Assembly: GCA_947175035.1 (NCBI GenBank)
Contig: CAMWLG010000035.1
Span: 1 to 35,314, forward strand
DNA: 35,314 nt
Direction: 5' to 3'
Source of the DNA: an uncultured Lachnospiraceae bacterium
GTDB taxonomy: Bacteria > Bacillota > Clostridia > Lachnospirales > Lachnospiraceae
Every line of letters begins with the position of its first letter. Positions within the stretch are counted from its first letter, which is position 1. The position numbers and the translations under genes were made by a program. Below the pieces are notes generated by a model. The model did not search any database and was not told where the DNA came from. It saw nothing but the letters and a program-made list of their open reading frames with translations. Of the stretch, positions 1-6,750 are shown in pieces.

Positions 1-535
1 TCTCAATATCATTAATGGAATCTTCCATTTTCTTTAATTTCTCATTTTGATTTCCAACAGAATCATATAGTTTTATCAAAATATCCCGTTCAAAATCTTT
101 GCTATTGCATTTAATGTCAATTAGCGTGCCAGCAATATCACTTATTGCTTTTTTAATATCTTCTTCATATTCTAATGAATCATTTTTAGAATCATAATAT
201 CTCTCCCACAAATATTTTTCTAAATTCTTCGCATCATACTTATTCATGTCCCATAACTCGTCTGTTAATTCAATTTTTGAGAGAAGAAGTTTCATTTCAT
301 TAATCACATAAGGAATATGATCCTTCGGAATATACATATTTCTTAAATGCTCTTCAGAAAGGACTTTATTCATTTTGTTACTTTCTGAATTTATAAAGTC
401 ACTAATAGCCTCAGCTTCTTCTTTTAGTATATCATCCGCTAAAATCCCTATTATTTGACTAATGAATTTATTTTCTACTTTATTACTTACTACTAATTTT
501 ATAATTGCAGAAATAATATCAATGACAACTCCCAT
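1..535 (-). CDS. N-terminal part of a large unknown protein, possibly a STAND/NACHT-type NTPase (gene continues beyond the left edge)
   Basis: Read leftwards from an ATG at 535, the frame stays open for 178 codons to the window edge, so the C-terminus is missing. An AAGGA motif lies just upstream. The visible part is helical and Asp/Glu/Lys-rich. It has a short hydrophobic stretch near residues 4-16 (IDIISAIIKLVV), a patch around residues 90-115 with LWDMNKYD and KYLWERYYDS, and a probable coiled-coil end (NEKLKKMEDSINDI). This layout resembles effector-associated N-terminal regions of bacterial NACHT/STAND proteins, but no Walker motif is inside the window, so that assignment is inference only. 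Base composition is much more AT-rich than the core genes after 3.3 kb, consistent with an accessory gene. Coding is fairly sure; the family is not. Confidence 0.6.
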   Translation of the reverse strand, partial: MGVVIDIISAIIKLVVSNKVENKFISQIIGILADDILKEEAEAISDFINSESNKMNKVLSEEHLRNMYIPKDHIPYVINEMKLLLSKIELTDELWDMNKYDAKNLEKYLWERYYDSKNDSLEYEEDIKKAISDIAGTLIDIKCNSKDFERDILIKLYDSVGNQNEKLKKMEDSINDIE

Positions 536-545
536 TTTATCCTTG

Positions 546-573
546 CATGATAATCAGAAAGATAATTATCATG
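546..573. promoter_or_regulatory. Inverted repeat just upstream of the left-edge gene
   Basis: CATGATAAT (546-554) and ATTATCATG (565-573) are perfect 9-bp arms around a 10-nt centre, 11 nt upstream of the ATG at 535. The position in the 5' leader suggests an operator or a leader hairpin. A possible -10 (TATAAT read leftwards, 643-648) lies farther upstream without a convincing -35. The rest of 574-1081 is AT-rich, and I see no gene or clear signal in it. Confidence 0.35.
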
Positions 574-1081
574 TTTTCCTTTCTATAAATATTGTTACAC
601 ATCCCCACAAATATAAATGCATTGTATATATAACATATTTTTATTATACTATAAATATAGCAAATCAATAGGCAATAATATTGTTTATTTTCTACAAAAA
701 CACATCATTGCCACATTATTTTTTGTCACATCAATAATCTACCTGAAAATGGTGTAATAATGATGTAGTAAGTGCCTTTTTTCCCTTGAAACCATTAATT
801 TTACAAGATTTTCAAAAACATTTCAAGATATTGCCGTGGCAGACAAAAATTATTTTAAGCATCTATTTTTTAACTCCTTCTGCTTTATCTACTTAATTTT
901 TAATTGCCAACACTGATTTGATACACATTATTCAAATATATCGTTTCATGTTCATTCTTAATTAGTATTCTCTGAGGTATCTTTCATACTTCTTTTCTAT
1001 AATATCTTCATCTATACCAGAACAAGAACAGCACTAACTGCCTAATAAACCACATTCATGCTCATCACTTTATTCTCTTTT

Positions 1082-1966
1082 TTACTTTTCAGGTAAATCC
1101 CTAATCAAAGGTTGTACCGTCTGGTATATGTGCTTTACCACATTGCCATCTGAATACAGTTGCATCAATCCACTATTTACCTGCTGCCTTGTTTGTGCAC
1201 TCAATATTACGTTAATAATATCTTCCTTCCTATCAGTATATATTTTCTTTTTAAAATGTTGTCCAAAAAAAGAGCGAACCTGTGTCTCGCGTTTTGTAAC
1301 CTTGCTGTTTGAAGACACAAATCTCTCCAAAATAGTTTTTACATCTTCATATATTTCAGCATAATTGTCAAAATTATTTTTCAGATCATTATGAATGTCA
1401 CTTAGCATTCGCTCATCGTTACAATGTGCAATAACATACTTGCAGATTTGATTTGGAGTCTTGCCCGCATATCCTCTTGAAACAAGACCTCGTTGCATAA
1501 ACACGTTTAACTTACTCCTCTCTCTTCCAGAAAAAACATATGCCATACTAGCACTGATTTTACCATTTGTTGTTGAAGTCTTCTGTGATGTTGCCTGCTT
1601 CTGCAATTTTGCATTACCAGGAATAGCCTCTTTACGGGAAATATTGGGATAGCCTTCTTCTTTCCAAAACTTTATAATATTGTCGTAATCCGTGTCCTTA
1701 CTAACGATTACATAGGAACACTGCTGCCCATTGATTCCCAGAAGATTCCCAAGATACGAGACAAGATGCATATCTAATGACTGTTTACGGGCAGGCACAA
1801 TATGACCTTGTATATCTATTCCCTTTGAAAAAACCAAATCCATTCTAATGGTTGATGCATTTTTTGTAGAAAATATATGTACATGGTCATCTTTAGATAG
1901 AGAATCTATATTTTCCATCCCTTCATTGTGTACATTCTCGAAATCTATTAAGTAAAATGTTTTCAT
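1082..1966 (-). CDS. PIN-like (NYN/PIN_7-type) nuclease domain protein with duplicated C-terminal module
   Basis: The 294-residue protein opens with the pattern typical of PIN-like/NYN nucleases: a beta strand ending in LIDFENVHN (D8), a second acidic position in SLDMHL (D65) and SKDTDYD (D91, D93). Together these would form the metal-binding acidic cluster of an RNase. After a Lys/Ser/Thr-rich linker (about 115-140) come two related segments of about 60 residues (roughly 152-216 and 229-289). They share a phenylalanine-containing start, a middle helix with I..VI/I..IL and an IYE/IYQ-V-ILE/PLI end, so they look like an internal duplication, perhaps substrate-binding. The target is unknown. 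The gene is AT-rich like its left neighbour and has no obvious partner. The family assignment is from motif recognition; catalytic activity is inferred. Confidence 0.72.
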   Translation of the reverse strand: MKTFYLIDFENVHNEGMENIDSLSKDDHVHIFSTKNASTIRMDLVFSKGIDIQGHIVPARKQSLDMHLVSYLGNLLGINGQQCSYVIVSKDTDYDNIIKFWKEEGYPNISRKEAIPGNAKLQKQATSQKTSTTNGKISASMAYVFSGRERSKLNVFMQRGLVSRGYAGKTPNQICKYVIAHCNDERMLSDIHNDLKNNFDNYAEIYEDVKTILERFVSSNSKVTKRETQVRSFFGQHFKKKIYTDRKEDIINVILSAQTRQQVNSGLMQLYSDGNVVKHIYQTVQPLIRDLPEK

Positions 1967-1991
1967 TATTATTGCATCCCAAATTTACAAT

Positions 1992-2020
1992 ATTATAATC
2001 CAATGTGTTTATTGTGTGCA
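1992..2020 (-). promoter_or_regulatory. Possible promoter of the PIN-like gene
   Basis: Read leftwards, a TATAAT -10 (1997-1992) is preceded, after 17 nt, by TGCACA (2020-2015), which matches four of six -35 positions. It lies 26-54 nt before the start codon at 1966. The -35 is weak. Confidence 0.35.
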
Positions 2021-2091
2021 TATAAAATTATATCATATTACCTCCATTATTTCCATATATTATTTATTTGAAATTATGCAGCTTCTTTAAG

Positions 2092-2124
2092 TCACCCTCC
2101 ACTTTGCATAGTACCACCTCCTTT
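2092..2124 (-). other. Near-perfect ribosome binding site followed by a five-codon ORF
   Basis: In the 395-nt gap 1967-2361, the minus strand has AAAGGAGGTGG (2124-2114), then ATG at 2109 with ideal spacing. Its frame reads only M-Q-S-G-G before TGA. A longer overlapping frame from an upstream ATG gives about 22 residues ending KLHNFK. This is either a leader/minigene or the relic of a lost gene. The rest of the gap shows no gene. Confidence 0.25.
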
Positions 2125-2361
2125 ATGAGCATAACACAGTAATTTGTGTTTTATGTGTAGTTCTATATTCCCCTTCTGTCCACTTCCCCTCAACAAACGA
2201 CACAAAAACTAAAGAAGAATATAAGTATTAGAAATTTATATCCAAATATGTTATAACTATTGTTAGAAAATCCAAAAGCATTTATGGAATCTACAACATG
2301 ATGAAATTAATCAAATTACTTTGATAAAGAACAATACAACCTTCCGTTGAAAGGACACAGT

Positions 2362-2712
2362 ATGATGAGAATGTATGCATATTTGAAGGAACCGTTACCA
2401 GTCAACAAGAATGATTACATATATAAAATAATGATTCATGAAATGAAACGAGAAACTTTGGTCTACAAATATATAAGTCGTGATGCCATACAATGCTCCT
2501 TTGACGATTGGTACCCTGATAAAGACAGTGCAGTTGAGGATTGGCAGGAATTAATTGATGAAAAAGGTTGGATTATGTTAGATGATCCCCTACCAGATTG
2601 CCAGGATGATGCTTTTTTACCAATCAGAGTAAAAGGAAGAAATATTAACAAACCTCAATGGGGAGAGTTGGAAATATTGGAAAATGGTATCTGGACAGAA
2701 TATAAAGGTTAA
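2362..2712 (+). CDS. Hypothetical protein, 116 aa, acidic
   Basis: I do not recognise a family. The start at 2362 is chosen because AAAGGA (2350-2355) sits 6 nt ahead; an upstream TTG at 2347 overlaps this site. The protein is soluble, rich in Asp, Trp and Tyr, with a central segment FDDWYPDKDSAVEDWQELI and a proline-containing acidic stretch (DDPLPDCQDD). It ends in short beta-like strands (WGELEILENGIWTEYKG). No signal peptide or membrane segment is visible. It stands alone: the minus-strand PIN-like gene starts about 400 nt to the left, and a long inverted repeat follows directly, so it is probably monocistronic. Low-GC flanks fit accessory DNA. Confidence 0.6.
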   Translation: MMRMYAYLKEPLPVNKNDYIYKIMIHEMKRETLVYKYISRDAIQCSFDDWYPDKDSAVEDWQELIDEKGWIMLDDPLPDCQDDAFLPIRVKGRNINKPQWGELEILENGIWTEYKG

Positions 2713-2769
2713 GCTGTCCAGCACTTGCTCCAGCATTCATCACAAATGCTGATATGTTGCCCATTCCAA

Positions 2770-2826
2770 AATTTATCGGTATAGCACCTTTACTGTCACT
2801 CAGCGACTGTGCTATACCGATAAATT
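2770..2826. terminator. 18-bp perfect inverted repeat, probable terminator or palindromic element
   Basis: Arms 2770-2787 and 2809-2826 are exact reverse complements (core TATCGGTATAGCAC) around a 21-nt loop. It lies between the end of the 116-aa gene (2712) and the end of the convergent gene at 2860, where a bidirectional terminator is expected. No strong T-run follows on either side and the loop is long, so a small mobile palindrome is an alternative. Confidence 0.5.
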
Positions 2827-2859
2827 ATAATAAACATAATAATTAGAAAGGCTAAGAAA

Positions 2860-3081
2860 TTATTTAAACATCCCTTTTAAAGCATCAGCAGCTTTGGAGA
2901 CATTGTCTACTGTCAGCTTTGCTTTTACACCATCAATAATTTTCATGACCACGTCATCCGGCAGATCCACGCCAAGCACTTTTTCGATCACCTTTACAGG
3001 CTCCTTCTCGAACTGCGCTTTTATGTTCGGATTCTTGGTAATTTCCTCTACGATCTTGCTGATCTGTTCTTTCATATCCAT
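2860..3081 (-). CDS. Small conserved protein (73 aa) resembling NHLP-type leader or small helical proteins
   Basis: The start at 3081 is preferred because GGAGGG (3094-3089) precedes it by 7 nt; an ATG at 3096 overlaps that site. The sequence has the layout seen in nitrile-hydratase-like leader peptides (NHLP) and related small clostridial proteins: an N-terminal helix ending in a TKNPNIKAQFEKEP pattern, then a LGVDLPDDVVMKII motif. The tail, SKAADALKGMF, is helical and lacks the usual cleavage GG and Cys/Ser/Thr-rich core. No RiPP maturase or exporter gene is nearby, so a precursor role is not supported; a free-standing small protein is likelier. Low sequence complexity makes homology hard to judge by eye. 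Confidence 0.65.
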   Translation of the reverse strand: MDMKEQISKIVEEITKNPNIKAQFEKEPVKVIEKVLGVDLPDDVVMKIIDGVKAKLTVDNVSKAADALKGMFK

Positions 3082-3229
3082 CACTTGTCCCTCCATAAAT
3101 TATGCATCCGGTTTGTTTTTACAGATTTTACTGTTTACAGGATGCCTCCCATTTTATATGACTATCATTATATAATACCCCTTTTTTAAAATCAAGAAAT
3201 TACTGGGATATCCGCATCAGGGAGAGATT

Positions 3230-3269
3230 TTTGCGCCCAGTAGCGCAAACACCCATCTTATGTTATAAT
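3230..3269 (+). promoter_or_regulatory. Small inverted repeat and -10 element upstream of the methyltransferase gene
   Basis: TTTGCGC (3230-3236) and GCGCAAA (3243-3249) form 7-bp arms around 6 nt. A TATAAT hexamer lies at 3264-3269, but no good -35 is at the right distance; the repeat occupies that region. An activator or repressor site is possible. Confidence 0.35.
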
Positions 3270-3342
3270 ACTTTCATTGACAAAGTTGATCATTCCATCA
3301 ATTGATTGTCCTACAATGATCAAAGAAAGGACTACAGGCCAT

Positions 3343-4218
3343 ATGTGGATTGCCGGAAACTGGAAAGAATATGAAGTGTTGGATGCCTCGGGAGGCGAGA
3401 AGTTAGAGCGCTGGGGGGATTATATCCTCGTGCGCCCCGACCCGCAAGTCATCTGGAATACCCCCCACACGCACAAGGGCTGGAAACAGAAAAATGCGCA
3501 CTACCACCGCAGCGCCAAGGGCGGAGGGGAGTGGGAATTTTTTCACTTGCCCGACGAGTGGAGCATCCGGTATGAACGCCTGACTTTCCACCTGAAGCCC
3601 TTTAGCTTTAAGCACACCGGGCTTTTTCCGGAGCAGGCCGTCAACTGGGACTGGTTCTCGGGATTGATCACCAAAGCATTGCAAGAGAACCCTTCCCGCC
3701 AGATCAAGGTATTGAATCTCTTCGCCTACACCGGCGGGGCAACCCTGTCCGCCGCCGCAGCGGGTGCCGCTGTAACCCATGTGGATGCCGCCAAAGGTAT
3801 GGTTGGCTGGGCAAAGGAAAACGCACAGGCATCAGGGCTTGGGGACGCCCCCATACGCTGGCTTGTGGATGACTGTGTCAAATTTGTAGAACGGGAAATA
3901 CGCAGGGGCAACAAATATGATGGCATCATCATGGACCCGCCCTCCTATGGCAGAGGCCCCAAGGGAGAAATCTGGAAAATCGAAGAGAGCATTTGGCCTT
4001 TTATTGAACTTACAAGCCAACTGCTCTCTGAAAACGCGATATTTTTCCTGATCAATTCCTACACCACCGGTCTGCAGCCCGCCGTGCTGTCCTACATGAT
4101 CAACACCGCCATCGTGAAACGTTTTGGCGGACATGTGAACGCGGAGGAGATTGGTCTGCCCGTCACCGAGAGCGGGCTGATCCTGCCCTGTGGCGCATCC
4201 GGACGCTGGGAGAGCTGA
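3343..4218 (+). CDS. Class I SAM-dependent methyltransferase, RlmI/COG1092-like
   Basis: The protein (291 aa from this start) has an N-terminal beta-rich region with GGEKLERWG and RPDPQVIW, then a Rossmann methyltransferase core. SAM motif I is VLNLFAYTGGATLSAA, the acidic loop is THVDAAKGMVGWAKEN, and the catalytic-type motif is DPPSYGRG. This is the arrangement of COG1092 enzymes such as RlmI (23S rRNA m5C), but the N-terminal PUA domain of RlmI is not obvious, so the substrate is left open. ATG 3343 is chosen over ATG 3316 and TTG 3277 because AAAGGA lies 11 nt upstream and homologues I recall begin near MWIA. It converges on the anti-sigma gene with a 22-nt gap. Confidence 0.82.
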   Translation: MWIAGNWKEYEVLDASGGEKLERWGDYILVRPDPQVIWNTPHTHKGWKQKNAHYHRSAKGGGEWEFFHLPDEWSIRYERLTFHLKPFSFKHTGLFPEQAVNWDWFSGLITKALQENPSRQIKVLNLFAYTGGATLSAAAAGAAVTHVDAAKGMVGWAKENAQASGLGDAPIRWLVDDCVKFVEREIRRGNKYDGIIMDPPSYGRGPKGEIWKIEESIWPFIELTSQLLSENAIFFLINSYTTGLQPAVLSYMINTAIVKRFGGHVNAEEIGLPVTESGLILPCGASGRWES

Positions 4219-4240
4219 TATTACCCTTAGCGTACATACA

Positions 4241-5296
4241 CTAATTTTGCCCGTCAATGGACTCCATCATCTCCCAGATCTCGTCCACGATACCGCTGCC
4301 GTTGAAGCGCACCACGACAAATGCTCCATCCTCTGTCCGGTACAACACGCCAAATCTTCCCTTAAAGGAAACCGTGTCCCCGGTATCATCCATATATGCT
4401 ATGATACGCGCCGCCACACACTCCTTGGTAAATTCCTCCTCACGAAACACCGCGTCGGAATACACCTGGCTATACTCGTCAGGCACCGTCTCCCCATGGG
4501 AAACCTTATACAATCTCTCGTCATAGCTCTCGGGCTTTGACACATCCGCCACTGTCATGGGCTGGGTGTCTCCCATATTGATAATCGAAAGCTCAAAATC
4601 GTCTATATTGTCGCCATATGACCAGCGGATTGTCAATGTCTCCTCCCCCGCTGTGTCATCACAGCTGATCTGACTGATACTGCCTCGGGTCGGCCAGGTG
4701 TCAGGCAGATAGTCTCCCACCACGGCAAGCTTTGCCGCCTCTAGCTGTGTGATTTCTTTCTGTTTCTTCATTTCACCTTGGGCATTCTCAGTATGTGCAT
4801 TTAACTGACTATCTAACTCCTCCATCTGATCTTCTCGGTCTGCTCCCTCCGCAGGCTGTAGTGTATAACGCTCGACGTCTTCTGACACCATACCTTCTTC
4901 ATTTGCGTCTGACCTCACGGAAGATGCCACTCTCTGCTCCTGTTGTTCCATTGGTGTCTCCGCACCCATGACAGCCGCGTCTTGCATCATCGTTCCATTC
5001 GTGAATGCTCCACCCGACTCCGCGGCCTTTTCACTGAAATACGCAGTTCCGTCTTTGCTATTGTTCGTCTGATAAACCATAAAACTTGCGCCCAGTACTG
5101 CCAATGTGAGAACCGCTGCCGCAGCCCTGCCATAACGGCGCACAAAGACCCCTATGCCGGATTTTGCTCCTTTGCCTGTATTGTCATTGCAATTACAATT
5201 ATCCTCCTCACATGCCGCCAGATATGCCTCGTCCACGCCGGAAAGTGCACCAAAGAGCCGCATTGCCGCCTCACGCTTTTCCTCTTCATAACTCAT
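4241..5296 (-). CDS. Probable anti-sigma factor, single-pass membrane protein
   Basis: The ATG at 5296 overlaps the TGA of the ECF sigma gene (ATGA), the usual arrangement for translational coupling of sigma and anti-sigma. The 351-aa protein has a short cytoplasmic N-terminus (about 1-48, MSYEEEKREAAMRLFGAL) containing a Cys-rich spot CEEDNCNCND. One membrane helix follows (about 50-70, AAAAVLTLAVLGASFMVY), then a long Gln/Glu-rich extracellular linker and a C-terminal globular region (about 230-350). The cytoplasmic CxCN residues might bind metal as in ZAS anti-sigmas, but the HxxxCxxC motif is not present. The anti-sigma role is inferred from position and topology. Confidence 0.75.
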   Translation of the reverse strand: MSYEEEKREAAMRLFGALSGVDEAYLAACEEDNCNCNDNTGKGAKSGIGVFVRRYGRAAAAVLTLAVLGASFMVYQTNNSKDGTAYFSEKAAESGGAFTNGTMMQDAAVMGAETPMEQQEQRVASSVRSDANEEGMVSEDVERYTLQPAEGADREDQMEELDSQLNAHTENAQGEMKKQKEITQLEAAKLAVVGDYLPDTWPTRGSISQISCDDTAGEETLTIRWSYGDNIDDFELSIINMGDTQPMTVADVSKPESYDERLYKVSHGETVPDEYSQVYSDAVFREEEFTKECVAARIIAYMDDTGDTVSFKGRFGVLYRTEDGAFVVVRFNGSGIVDEIWEMMESIDGQN

Positions 5297-5853
5297 AAAA
5301 CCACGCCCTCCTGCTCCAAATAATCCTTCAACTTGCCCCGAATCCGAAAAAGAGTTGTCTTGACTGTATTCAGATTCATCCCAAAACGATCCGCAATCTC
5401 CCGATACTCTTCCACAAACCAATATCGACGCAGGAAGATATTGCGATCCCGCTCGGGCAGAGTCCCCAGAAACCGATTGATCATCCGTTCCAACTCCGCC
5501 TCCTCCACAGCTTCTTCTGTGCTGGTCGCAGCCGGCACACACTCCACCAATTCATCAAGCGCAGCCTCCATCTCTCCACTCCCCCGTTTCAAAGCATTCT
5601 TGCGCTTCCACATATCAAATGACAGATTCCTCGTGATCGTCCCCAAGAATAGCGACAGCCTCCCCGGCCGATTGGGCGGTATGGCATTCCACGCCCGCAG
5701 CCATGTGTCGTTCACACACTCCTCAGAATCTTCTTTGATATGTAAAATATGATAGGCAATACTGTAGCAGTAATTCCCATAACTTATCTGGGTTTCAGCG
5801 ATAGCTCTCTCATTCCTCGCCCAGTATAAATCCAAAATTTCCGTATCTTTCAT
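5293..5853 (-). CDS. ECF-type RNA polymerase sigma factor (sigma-70 family)
   Basis: The protein has 186 residues, the normal ECF length. Region 2 is at about 22-85 (SYGNYCYSIAYHIL, then NDTWLRAWNAIPPNRPGRL and LSFDMWKRKNA). Region 4 is at about 120-182, with LPERDRNIFLRRYWFVEEYREIADRFGM followed by a helix-turn-helix LNTVKTTLFRIRGKLKDYL. A GGAGGGG ribosome site precedes the start. It is the first gene of a two-gene operon with the anti-sigma. It probably directs RNA polymerase to cell-envelope or other stress genes, including its own promoter (5894-5919). The particular stress cannot be read from the sequence. Confidence 0.93.
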   Translation of the reverse strand: MKDTEILDLYWARNERAIAETQISYGNYCYSIAYHILHIKEDSEECVNDTWLRAWNAIPPNRPGRLSLFLGTITRNLSFDMWKRKNALKRGSGEMEAALDELVECVPAATSTEEAVEEAELERMINRFLGTLPERDRNIFLRRYWFVEEYREIADRFGMNLNTVKTTLFRIRGKLKDYLEQEGVVL

Positions 5854-5893
5854 GCATACTCCCCTCCGCGTTATCAGCGATTCCTATCTATAA

Positions 5894-5919
5894 GACGAAG
5901 CCTTCCACAAAAAGTTTCC
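5894..5919 (-). promoter_or_regulatory. ECF-type autoregulatory promoter of the sigma/anti-sigma operon
   Basis: Read leftwards, GGAAAC (5919-5914) and CGTC (5897-5894) are separated by exactly 16 nt, the arrangement of SigW/SigX/SigM-class promoters (GAAAC-N16-CGTN). It is followed by a 5' leader of about 35 nt before the sigma start at 5853. This suggests that the sigma factor activates its own transcription. Confidence 0.7.
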
Positions 5920-5952
5920 CGTTTTTATATAAAAAATGAAAATCAATGATTG

Positions 5953-5980
5953 TTGACAAAATTTCCTGCTGCGTTATACT
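5953..5980 (+). promoter_or_regulatory. Housekeeping promoter of the two-component operon
   Basis: TTGACA (5953-5958), a 16-nt spacer and TATACT (5975-5980) lie about 50 nt upstream of the response regulator start at 6031. It is back to back with the ECF-type promoter. Confidence 0.75.
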
Positions 5981-6030
5981 AAGAGTAATTTTCACAATTT
6001 CCATCCTCATTATAACAGAAAGGCAATCCC

Positions 6031-6738
6031 ATGAATACAACCGAATCCAAAATTCTTGTGGTGGATGACGAGCGTGAGGTCGCTGATTTGCTGGAAATGA
6101 TTCTGGCAAATGACGGTTTTACCGTGTACAAATTTTATGACAGCCCTGACGCACTCTCCTTTTTGGAGAAGCAAGCGGTGGACTTGGCTATCTTGGATAT
6201 CATGATGCCCGAGTTGGACGGCCTTGCACTCTGTAGGCGAATCCGCAAGCAATACATGTTTCCGATCATTATGCTTACCGCCAAGGTGGAGGACAAAGAC
6301 AAAATCTCTGGTCTTATGCAGGGTGCGGACGATTATATCACCAAACCGTTTAATCCCATGGAAGTGCTGGCCCGGGTCAAGACGCAGCTGCGCCGCTTCA
6401 AGCAGTATAATACATCCAACTCTCCCGCCGTATCTGAGGAGGCGATTGACATCCGCGGTCTCTGCATCAATCATGCCACCCACGAATGCCGACTCTACGA
6501 TCAACTGCTGGAACTGACGCCCACGGAATTTGACATCCTCTGGATGCTCTGCCGGAATCAGGGACGGGTGGTCAGTTCGGAGGAATTGTTTGAACATATC
6601 TGGGGAGAGCGATATTATGAGAATAACAACACGGTTATGAACCATATTGGAAAACTGCGCGAGAAACTTAAGGAATCTTACAAACACCCCAAATTCATCA
6701 AGACCGTCTGGGGAATTGGCTATATGATAGAAAAATGA
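6031..6738 (+). CDS. OmpR/PhoB-family response regulator (VanR-like)
   Basis: The N-terminal receiver domain (about 7-120) shows the acidic pair VVDDE, the phosphoacceptor aspartate in LAILDIMMPELDG, the switch Thr in IIMLTAK and the conserved Lys in DDYITKPFNP. The C-terminal winged-helix DNA-binding domain (about 140-233) has LELTPTEFDILWMLCRNQGRVVSS and ends TVWGIGYMIEK. Length (235 aa) is standard. It is the first gene of an operon with the histidine kinase, whose ribosome site overlaps this gene's stop. Its likely target includes the downstream peptidase gene, which has tandem 10-bp repeats in front of it. Confidence 0.93.
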   Translation: MNTTESKILVVDDEREVADLLEMILANDGFTVYKFYDSPDALSFLEKQAVDLAILDIMMPELDGLALCRRIRKQYMFPIIMLTAKVEDKDKISGLMQGADDYITKPFNPMEVLARVKTQLRRFKQYNTSNSPAVSEEAIDIRGLCINHATHECRLYDQLLELTPTEFDILWMLCRNQGRVVSSEELFEHIWGERYYENNNTVMNHIGKLREKLKESYKHPKFIKTVWGIGYMIEK

Positions 6739-6750
6739 GGTATCCAAACC

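Noticed and set aside
1128..1364. Plus-strand frames inside the PIN-like gene
   Set aside because: They are antisense to a protein with clear motifs, have no ribosome site and look like shadows.
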